This document shows, piece after piece, positions 57,354 through 64,000 of a stretch of 64,000 nucleotides of DNA. This DNA comes from an uncultured Bacteroidales bacterium (GTDB lineage: Bacteria > Bacteroidota > Bacteroidia > Bacteroidales > JAUNSR01), in assembly GCA_947074105.1 (NCBI GenBank), contig CAMTON010000003.1, positions 1 to 64,000 of the forward strand, given 5' to 3'. Made by a program: the position numbers and the translations under genes. Each line of letters begins with the position of its first letter. Position 1 is the stretch's first letter. The notes under the pieces were generated by a model, which made no database searches, was not told the DNA's origin, and saw only the letters and a program-made list of their open reading frames with translations.

Positions 57354-58700
57354 ATGCTTATTAATTTAAGATACCCGCTTCGCAAATATTTTACTATTTC
57401 ATTATTATTGTTTCTGCCTTTTATTTCTGTTGTTGCCGAAAATAACAATAGTAGAAATTCGCGTTCAAAAACCGGTGGCGTTGATATTTGTGATACAGCT
57501 AAAGCTATTATCGCAGACTCTCTTAAATATCACCCTTCCACCGACCATCTTTTTACGGATATAGAAGTCGATTATGCCAATCCTCTGCTTCTTCCTGCTA
57601 TATTTTATGGAAAGATTGATCCATATTCTTTTAATATAGATATAAACCGACATAAAGGTTTACCTCCTAAATACAGAGGTCTTATATCTTGTATATATGA
57701 GAAAGAACTTGAAATAGATTCACTTCGTGAAAGATCTATGGCCAGAGCTATGGCTAGACATCCACGTAAGATTTCTTATTACTGGAATGCTCTTCCCGTA
57801 CCACCCAAAGAACAGGTCCTAAATTACGAGATAAACAGGAATGCGATAAAGATTATTGGCACTAAAATTGAGGCCGGCACTATAGGAATGGGGCTGCCTA
57901 AAGCTGACAGATGGAAAATTTCATTCAACAGCTCTGTTCAGTTTACACAAAACTATATATCTGAAAACTGGTATCAGGGTGGTGAAAGCAATATCAACAT
58001 ACTCGGACTCCAGAAGATGACAATAAAGCACTATGACCCCAAAGGGAAAATAGAATTCGAATCGGTTTTTGACGTCAGAACAGGTTTCTATACCACTGAG
58101 AGTGACACTATGCGTATGTTCCGAGTGAATGATAATCTTTTGCAGATCAACACTAAATTAGGACTTAAGGCGATAAAAAACTGGTACTATGCTTCTTCAT
58201 TATTGTTTAAGACTCAGATCTTCAACAACTATATAGCAAACACAGATCAGCTTAAATCTCAGTTCCTGTCTCCGGCTGAAGTCAATCTCAGTGTCGGTAT
58301 GGACTACAAAAGAAAGAATAAAAAAGGCAATCTTGAATATTCTCTTCTTTTCGCTCCTGTGGCTTATAACCTGAAATATGTAGCCAATATAAAAGAGATT
58401 AACGAGCAGGATTTCGGTATTGACGAAGGTAAGCATACAAACAGTCAGATAGGTTCCTCTTTTACCGGAAATTTAAACTGGAAGATATCGAACAATGTAA
58501 ACTGGAATGCCCGTCTGTTCTACTTTACCAATTATGAACAGTCGCAGGCCGATTTTGAAAATGTGTTCAATTTCTCGATTAATAAGTTCTTTTCAACACG
58601 TCTTGCTATCCATCTGAGATACGATGACGGCCGCGGTCAGGATATCGAGAATATTCAATATAAAGAACTTCTTTCATTTGGGTTCAATTATGCATGGTAG
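57354..58700 (+). CDS. DUF3078 outer-membrane protein
   Basis: The 448-residue product has a signal peptide (hydrophobic core about 14-27, cleavage near VVAE) and an N-terminal helical region (about 60-150). A beta-barrel-like part follows with alternating strands, including VQFTQNYISENWYQGGESNINILGLQKM (about 198-225), the signature of DUF3078, and a terminal aromatic (FNYAW). Proteins of this family are predicted outer-membrane barrels of unknown function in Bacteroidetes. It is divergent from pyrG and convergent with the PUL genes. Confidence 0.85.
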   Translation: MLINLRYPLRKYFTISLLLFLPFISVVAENNNSRNSRSKTGGVDICDTAKAIIADSLKYHPSTDHLFTDIEVDYANPLLLPAIFYGKIDPYSFNIDINRHKGLPPKYRGLISCIYEKELEIDSLRERSMARAMARHPRKISYYWNALPVPPKEQVLNYEINRNAIKIIGTKIEAGTIGMGLPKADRWKISFNSSVQFTQNYISENWYQGGESNINILGLQKMTIKHYDPKGKIEFESVFDVRTGFYTTESDTMRMFRVNDNLLQINTKLGLKAIKNWYYASSLLFKTQIFNNYIANTDQLKSQFLSPAEVNLSVGMDYKRKNKKGNLEYSLLFAPVAYNLKYVANIKEINEQDFGIDEGKHTNSQIGSSFTGNLNWKISNNVNWNARLFYFTNYEQSQADFENVFNFSINKFFSTRLAIHLRYDDGRGQDIENIQYKELLSFGFNYAW

Positions 58701-58748
58701 ACATACCTGTCAAACCAGGTAAATTATTTCAAAAACAACATTATCATC

Positions 58749-58803
58749 AAATAACGACAAAGGATTGAGTTTCATAAAGAAACCCAATCCTTTGTCGTTA
58801 TTT
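58749..58803. terminator. strong bidirectional terminator
   Basis: AAATAACGACAAAGGATTG (58749-58767) pairs with 58785-58803 (CAATCCTTTGTCGTTATTT) exactly. It is shared by the DUF3078 gene and the end of the PUL on the opposite strand. Confidence 0.9.
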
Positions 58804-58820
58804 AAACCCTTTAAATACAT

Positions 58821-60179
58821 TTAATCAAATGGTATTTGTCCACTGAATGTTCGCTGAAAACGAAAATCGCCCCATGTAAAACTTCCGGTATAATCCAGAT
58901 AAATTTCATTACTTACAGGATCATATGTACTATTATTATTTGCAACTGACGGATTTGTCCAACCGGCTCCTTCATAAGCCCAGCCTGCCAGAATATCAAT
59001 TTTTAATTTACCGTTACCCGCATCTTCATCCGTAACTTTAATAATAGGAGAACATTGTTCAAACATGGTCCCTGCCCATCCGGGACAGATTATGGCTTCT
59101 TCATCTGTAATAAATGACAATGCGGAAACTATTGTATAGTCTTTTATTTCTTCCAAAGCATCTCGTCTTGAATATAGATATGTATCATAAACATTGCCCG
59201 GAGTTGTTGAAATACCTGATTCACTTTCATGTATTGTATTTTTCCACGAGCCACTCCATTTTGCTGTAAGTTTAATCTTAAAATAACATATGGCTTCTTC
59301 CTGAATAGGTATTGATTCATTTCCTGATTCCGTAATTTTAAATGGTAACATATATTCCCTTCCTCCTATAGACAAAGGAAGTTCAGCACAATTTATAATT
59401 ATGCTTCCTTTACATGACTGTTCCTCTGCCTCTATTTTTAAATCAGGTAAAACGTAAACCTCAGGAAGCATCTCATAAGCTGTACCGTATTTATCGTTAT
59501 ATTCATCTAGCAACAGAGGATCTGCCTCGCAGGAAAAATTAAATTCATATTTCTCATTTTCAAAAGGAAGATTAATTTCAACCGGGAATGATATTTTATT
59601 TAAATCCTTATTACGAAACATATCTATAGATACAGGTACAACGGAACCTTTATTTTTTAGTTCTGCAAATGGCTCTACAAGATCGACATTAAAGATTATA
59701 TAATCTTTTTCATGAGTAATCTCCAAATACTCATCATTATCCCGCAATTGTATTATCAGAGGTAAAAGAAGTTGTTTTTCGGGATTATCTTTCCGGAACT
59801 TTCTTAGTTGAGGCATGATGAATTTTATACCTGTCTTATAAAATGCCTGATCATTACCCATTATTATAATGTCATCATTAAAACTTATACAGGATGATGG
59901 CAAGACAAATATATCTTCTTTATCTTCTATATATGAATCGATTATTTCTTCGGCATATTTAAAAGCTATATTAGCCTCTCTGTCTATATATCCGCTTTTA
60001 TTTAAGTAAATGATATAATCCTGTTCATCATTACCCATATCAAGAATTGTATTGGTTATAAAACCACTTTCTGTAATATGAATTTTTGAAGATGTATGCT
60101 CTAAAATAGTTTTATCAATGCCGTCATCACAGGATAGTAATGACAAAAACAATATAAATATTAAATATTTCATTTTCAT
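58821..60179 (-). CDS. PUL surface lipoprotein with BT_3987-like (DUF1735) domains
   Basis: The 452-residue lipoprotein (lipobox LLSC, Cys 17) contains two BT_3987-like N-terminal domains, each ending in a TxxKxxY/AEPLLLxEYNxKYGTxYExLPxxxY-type segment. The second is clear (EADPLLLDEYNDKYGTAYEMLPEVYVLP, about 225-252) and the first covers about 30-175. The C-terminal 140 residues (from AKWSGSWKNTI) are a separate beta domain ending YTGSFTWGDFRFQRTFSG, possibly DUF4361. Such proteins follow SusC-SusD pairs and are outer-membrane glycan-binding components. The substrate is unknown, and no glycoside hydrolase is in view. Confidence 0.82.
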   Translation of the reverse strand: MKMKYLIFILFLSLLSCDDGIDKTILEHTSSKIHITESGFITNTILDMGNDEQDYIIYLNKSGYIDREANIAFKYAEEIIDSYIEDKEDIFVLPSSCISFNDDIIIMGNDQAFYKTGIKFIMPQLRKFRKDNPEKQLLLPLIIQLRDNDEYLEITHEKDYIIFNVDLVEPFAELKNKGSVVPVSIDMFRNKDLNKISFPVEINLPFENEKYEFNFSCEADPLLLDEYNDKYGTAYEMLPEVYVLPDLKIEAEEQSCKGSIIINCAELPLSIGGREYMLPFKITESGNESIPIQEEAICYFKIKLTAKWSGSWKNTIHESESGISTTPGNVYDTYLYSRRDALEEIKDYTIVSALSFITDEEAIICPGWAGTMFEQCSPIIKVTDEDAGNGKLKIDILAGWAYEGAGWTNPSVANNNSTYDPVSNEIYLDYTGSFTWGDFRFQRTFSGQIPFD

Positions 60180-60194
60180 AATTCTTTGATTTTA

Positions 60195-62057
60195 TTACCA
60201 ACCCGGATTCTGTATTAATTTTGGATTCTTTACAATAGAAGTCTGAGGTATAGGTTGCAGATACTGGTTTTCTTTAAACACCCTTGATTCGAATGCTGTA
60301 CGGATATAATACTCCTCTCTCATTCTATTAAGAGATGTTATATTTACATTCATACCGTATGCTTCCTTATTATTGGTCTCTGTTGCAATCTTCCATCTGT
60401 TTGCATCAAACCATCTTATATTTTCAAATGCAAATTCGACCTGTCGTTCTCTTCGAATAAGAAAAACTGCTAAATTCTTATCAGTTGTCACTGACGGATA
60501 AACAGTTTCAATATCCGGAACTCCGGCTCTTCTTCGTATCATATTCCAATAATATAAAGCTTGTAGTGTTTCGCCAAGTTCTATTTTTGATTCAACATAA
60601 TTAAGCAGGACTTCCGCATACCTGAAGTTAGGCCAGGTACGTCTCCATTGTAAGGAATAAGGAAATACAGATGAGGCCGGATGACAGAATTTAGTTACAA
60701 GATAACCTGTTCGGTTATAGTCTGAACTTGAAGCTCCTTCTGATCCATACTTATTAAGAAATATAGGTTTATCTGTCATTGTATTTGGCCAGACACCTTC
60801 ATTATATCCTATGCTGGCATAAAAACGTGGTTCACGATCTTTATACATATCAAATGCCTCTCCCGTATACCCCGCATTATAAGAATCAAACGTCGGAACT
60901 GTAAACGTGGAAAATCCATCTTCTGAATATCCCGATGTTTCATCAATGATTGGTTTACCTCCCTTTAAATAGCCTGTTATAGGATATAATCCATTACTCA
61001 TAGCATAAGCATCTACCTGTTGTTGTGTTACACATGCTGTAGCATGTCCTTTGAAGCGTTCTCCGTTAGGAGCAGGTGTCAGATCCATAAAATATACATC
61101 ATTTCCCAAATCCTTTGCATCAAGCAATTCTTTATTCCAGTTTTCCGTAAAAACGTTTTTATAATAAATACCTTTTTGCCTTTCTTCATCCGATTCACCA
61201 GTTAATAATCCATACGGAACATTTCCGGATTCACACATATCAATAATCTCTTTTGCTGCGTTAGCTGCAATTCTCCATTTTTCTGTATCATTTTGGGTCG
61301 GGAACAAGTGGGTTCCGTCTTCTTTTGTTATTGATGAGAAATAAGGATTTCCATTCATTAATTTACTTGCAGAGTAAAGCAGCATTCTGGAACGATAAGC
61401 TAAAGCAGCCATCTTTGTAGGTCTTCCGGCATAAATATCTTCCTGTTTTACAGGTAGTAATTCTGCTACTTCTTTAAGACTCTCTGTTATCCAGTCAACA
61501 CATTCCTCCCATGTATCACGCTCTCTGTAAATTGTTGTATTCAGATCGACAAGTTCATCTTTTACAAGAACTATAGGTCCATAAAGCATAGCCAGCCAGT
61601 AATGACACATTATATTCACATATCGCGCTTCTGCTGCCCATTGTTTTTTCTCTTCCTCTTTCAGCTCTACACAATTATTCACATTCTGAAGAAATATATT
61701 ACTTTCTCTTATTCCTCTGTAAAGTGGTGTCCAGAAATTCAATGCCGGATTTGCAGCAGAGTGAGATCCATTCTGCATAACAGCATATACTCTTACAGCA
61801 CCCCATTCCGCTTCATCACTTGCAGGGACAAAAGGCCAGCCATAATAACTGTTGTCCTGACTACATACTGCATCCCACTGATGGGGCAAATAGTTTAATA
61901 CGTTTGCCAGATACTGTTCTGTACTTGAGCGTTTTTCAAATACACCTTTTAAAGTCTGCATATCATCAGGTTGTTTATCCAGATAATCGCTGCAGGAGAA
62001 AAACAAAATTATAGAGAATAAAAATATTATTATTTTAGTATTCATAAGTCTGTCCAA
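60195..62057 (-). CDS. SusD/RagB-family nutrient-binding lipoprotein
   Basis: SusD proteins form the hinged lid over a SusC channel and capture glycan at the cell surface. The 620-residue lipoprotein (IILFFSC lipobox) has SDYLDKQPDDMQTLKGVFEKRSSTEQYLANVLNYLP at the start of the TPR-like fold. Later family stretches include FRYAEVLLNYVESKIELGETLQALYYWNMIRRRAGVPDI (about 493-530) and FLIRRERQVEFAFENIRWFDANRW. The start may be the internal ATG at 62045 (MNTKIIIF). It follows the SusC stop by only a few bases, so translation is probably coupled. Confidence 0.96.
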   Translation of the reverse strand: MDRLMNTKIIIFLFSIILFFSCSDYLDKQPDDMQTLKGVFEKRSSTEQYLANVLNYLPHQWDAVCSQDNSYYGWPFVPASDEAEWGAVRVYAVMQNGSHSAANPALNFWTPLYRGIRESNIFLQNVNNCVELKEEEKKQWAAEARYVNIMCHYWLAMLYGPIVLVKDELVDLNTTIYRERDTWEECVDWITESLKEVAELLPVKQEDIYAGRPTKMAALAYRSRMLLYSASKLMNGNPYFSSITKEDGTHLFPTQNDTEKWRIAANAAKEIIDMCESGNVPYGLLTGESDEERQKGIYYKNVFTENWNKELLDAKDLGNDVYFMDLTPAPNGERFKGHATACVTQQQVDAYAMSNGLYPITGYLKGGKPIIDETSGYSEDGFSTFTVPTFDSYNAGYTGEAFDMYKDREPRFYASIGYNEGVWPNTMTDKPIFLNKYGSEGASSSDYNRTGYLVTKFCHPASSVFPYSLQWRRTWPNFRYAEVLLNYVESKIELGETLQALYYWNMIRRRAGVPDIETVYPSVTTDKNLAVFLIRRERQVEFAFENIRWFDANRWKIATETNNKEAYGMNVNITSLNRMREEYYIRTAFESRVFKENQYLQPIPQTSIVKNPKLIQNPGW

Positions 62058-62059
62058 TT

Positions 62060-64000
62060 TTATAAGTTCACATTAATACCGAAATTAACCGTCTTCATCA
62101 ACGGATATCCACGACCGTCCTGAGATCCGGTCTCGGGATCCCATAATTTGATATCAGGAGCAAAAGTCAGTAAATTCTCCCCTGCTACAAAAAAACGTAT
62201 AGTTTTGAAGTGAATGCTTTTTGTAAATGATTTTGGTAAAGTGTATCCTATTTCAGCATTTTTCAGCCTTAAAAAAGCTCCGCTTCTCTGCCACCATGTT
62301 GATGCTACATAATTGCTTCCGTGCCAGCCTTCACTATATAACAGAGGTATCTCCGCATCAAAATTCTGTCTGGCGGGATCAAAATATTTGTTTGCCAGAT
62401 CCGCAAGAAAAGAAGTCTGTCCAATATTAGGATAATTAAAAGGGAAATATGCTCCGCCTAAAAAGAATGTAGTATTTGCTATACCCTGAAAGAATACAGA
62501 AAAATCAAATCCTTTATACATCGCACTTACTCCGAATCCGTATACAATTTCCGGAATACTGGAATAGCCTATCGGTACTTCATCTCTTGTGTCTATGACG
62601 CCGTCACCGTTAATATCTTTATATTTAATATCTCCCGGTTTCAAATACGAAACACCAAATTGTGTAGGACTGTTATCAATCTCTTCCTGTGTTTTAAAAA
62701 GACCTGTTGCAACTAAACCATACTGCTGATTATATCTCTGACCGTTTCTGTTTCGATATTTATCAATATAATCAGGCTGATCATCATCAATCTGTTTATT
62801 TCTTGCAAATGTGAATGTACCTCTCATAGAGATAAATAAGTCCCCAAACTCTTTATCGACTTCCAGAGATGCGTCAACACCATTATTTTTCATCTTTCCG
62901 ACATTGGACCATGGATTAGTAGTAACTCCTACGTAATCCGGAATAGACTTACGCTGTACAAATATCCCCTCTCTTCGTTCTTTAAAGTAATCTAACTGTA
63001 GTCTTATTGCATTGAAAAAATGTGCATCTAATCCGAGATTCATTTTTGTTGAAGTTTCCCATGATACATTATTATTTGCGTATTCCCCCACTGTCAGACC
63101 TCCGATATTGGAATTCGAAGTTCCCCAGTTTGATCCATAAGATCCGTTTATAGTCGGAAGATATACAAATCTTCGTCCTCCTCCGATCTTATCATTACCG
63201 GATTGACCTATCGAGCCTTTAAGTTTCAGAAGACTGATAAAAGAAAAATTATCCTGCATTATTTTTTCATTAGACAGAACCCACCCTGCAGCTGCAGACG
63301 GGAAAAAACCAAACCTGTGACCTTTTGCGAAGTTCTCAGAACCGTTATAACCGAAGTTTCCTTCTATAAAATATCTGTCATCATAAGAATAAGCTATCCT
63401 TCCCGCAAAACCCTGATTTCTATATGGCAAAGACCCTATAGAGCTTCCGGAAGCAATCTGATATTCCCTTTGATTATATAAAACCAGTGCATTAACATTA
63501 TGCTTATTAAAGAAAAGACGATTATAAGTCAGACTTCCTTCTATATATAATGCTCTTTCTCCGTTAGCATAGGAAGTATATCCTAATGTGTTTACTCCCA
63601 GTGAATTTTCTTCATAAATAATATTTCCTGATTCATCTCTGTTTTTTGCATACCACGTATGTGGAGAACCCTGACGTAATATCTGATTCCATGCATCTGA
63701 GTCAAAGGAAAATTTTACGTTTGCTTTTAATCCCTTTGTGATATAATCCGAAAAATCCTGATCTAAAGAAATCATAGCGTTTATCTTCGTCCACCAATTA
63801 TCGTTATACCCCATTTGAGTAAGTGTATTATATGGATTAGGAATATTACCTCCTGTCATTTCCGCATAACGACGATTTCCAAAACCGTCTTCATCTGGAT
63901 AATAAACCGGTACTGTATTAGGAGAAACATTAAGTGCCTGATTAAAAATAGTAGATATGCTTTCTGCCGGCTGATGCTTCATTTCCAAAGCTCCATTAAC
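62060..64000 (-). CDS. SusC/RagA-type TonB-dependent transporter, truncated by the window edge
   Basis: This is the C-terminal two thirds of a SusC-like outer-membrane transporter, open at the right edge; the signal, DUF4480-like or CarboxypepD_reg domain and the plug are outside. The visible 646 or so codons are beta-barrel: repeated aromatic strands, FAGRIAYSYDDRYFIEGNFGYNGSENFAKGHRFGFFPSAAAGWVLSNE (about 190-236), GDIKYKDINGDGVIDTRDEVPIGYSSIPE (about 448-475), a calcium-binding-like DxNxDG loop, and the ending FGINVNL. It imports glycan fragments delivered by the SusD next to it, using TonB energy. Confidence 0.96.
   Translation of the reverse strand, partial: VNGALEMKHQPAESISTIFNQALNVSPNTVPVYYPDEDGFGNRRYAEMTGGNIPNPYNTLTQMGYNDNWWTKINAMISLDQDFSDYITKGLKANVKFSFDSDAWNQILRQGSPHTWYAKNRDESGNIIYEENSLGVNTLGYTSYANGERALYIEGSLTYNRLFFNKHNVNALVLYNQREYQIASGSSIGSLPYRNQGFAGRIAYSYDDRYFIEGNFGYNGSENFAKGHRFGFFPSAAAGWVLSNEKIMQDNFSFISLLKLKGSIGQSGNDKIGGGRRFVYLPTINGSYGSNWGTSNSNIGGLTVGEYANNNVSWETSTKMNLGLDAHFFNAIRLQLDYFKERREGIFVQRKSIPDYVGVTTNPWSNVGKMKNNGVDASLEVDKEFGDLFISMRGTFTFARNKQIDDDQPDYIDKYRNRNGQRYNQQYGLVATGLFKTQEEIDNSPTQFGVSYLKPGDIKYKDINGDGVIDTRDEVPIGYSSIPEIVYGFGVSAMYKGFDFSVFFQGIANTTFFLGGAYFPFNYPNIGQTSFLADLANKYFDPARQNFDAEIPLLYSEGWHGSNYVASTWWQRSGAFLRLKNAEIGYTLPKSFTKSIHFKTIRFFVAGENLLTFAPDIKLWDPETGSQDGRGYPLMKTVNFGINVNL

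Overview
The window looks like a chromosomal segment of a low-GC Bacteroidales bacterium. The evidence is a SusC/SusD pair, Bacteroidetes-type promoters (TTTG plus TAnnTTTG) in front of several genes, lipoproteins with short N-terminal lipoboxes, a GT3-type glycogen synthase, and lineage-typical families such as DUF4301, DUF3078, DUF4861, BT_3987-like and PCMD-like proteins. I cannot assign a genus from sequence alone. There are no rRNA genes, and I recognised no tRNA, insertion sequence or CRISPR array, so this is mostly core chromosome with some accessory loci.

Layout: 1-2800 carries envelope glycosylation genes (GtrA-like protein, GT39-family transferase) separated by a long AT-rich gap. 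3.0-6.4 kb holds dnaK, behind a sigma-54-like promoter, and a dihydroorotate-dehydrogenase-like protein. 6.5-11.1 kb is a hexuronate/pectin catabolic block: kduI-kduD-DUF4861 and a LacI-type regulator, with an unexplained 3 x 22 bp repeat between them. 11.2-17.1 kb has a lipoprotein, a long RelA/SpoT homologue with a degenerate hydrolase site, DUF4301 and an ankyrin protein. 17.6-26.2 kb has a zinc-ribbon/Nif3 pair, a DUF349 protein, a solitary Cas6, and a tight operon bfn-nupC-rsmE-kdsA. 26.6-30.9 kb is a glycogen synthase/phosphorylase operon. 31-40.5 kb contains small housekeeping genes, aspS, a lone sigma factor, an RluF-like protein lacking its catalytic Asp, and an NhaC antiporter. 40.8-42.8 kb has a porin and an HdeD-like protein.

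43.2-51.8 kb is the most coherent accessory system: cysQ, an SLC13-type anion permease, cysC, cysD, a cysN fused to an APS-kinase-like domain, a PAPS-dependent sulfotransferase and a secreted PCMD-like protein. Together they would import sulfate, activate it to PAPS, transfer the sulfuryl group to an acceptor and remove the PAP by-product. No sulfate-reduction gene is present here, so the locus looks dedicated to sulfation. The APS-kinase-like domain on CysN has lost its Walker A Ser/Thr, while a separate CysC is intact.

52-58.7 kb holds a flavodoxin-fold oxidoreductase, a small membrane protein, yidC, pyrG and a DUF3078 outer-membrane protein. The right edge (58.8-64 kb) is the distal part of a polysaccharide utilisation locus: a BT_3987-like surface lipoprotein, SusD and a SusC truncated by the window end.
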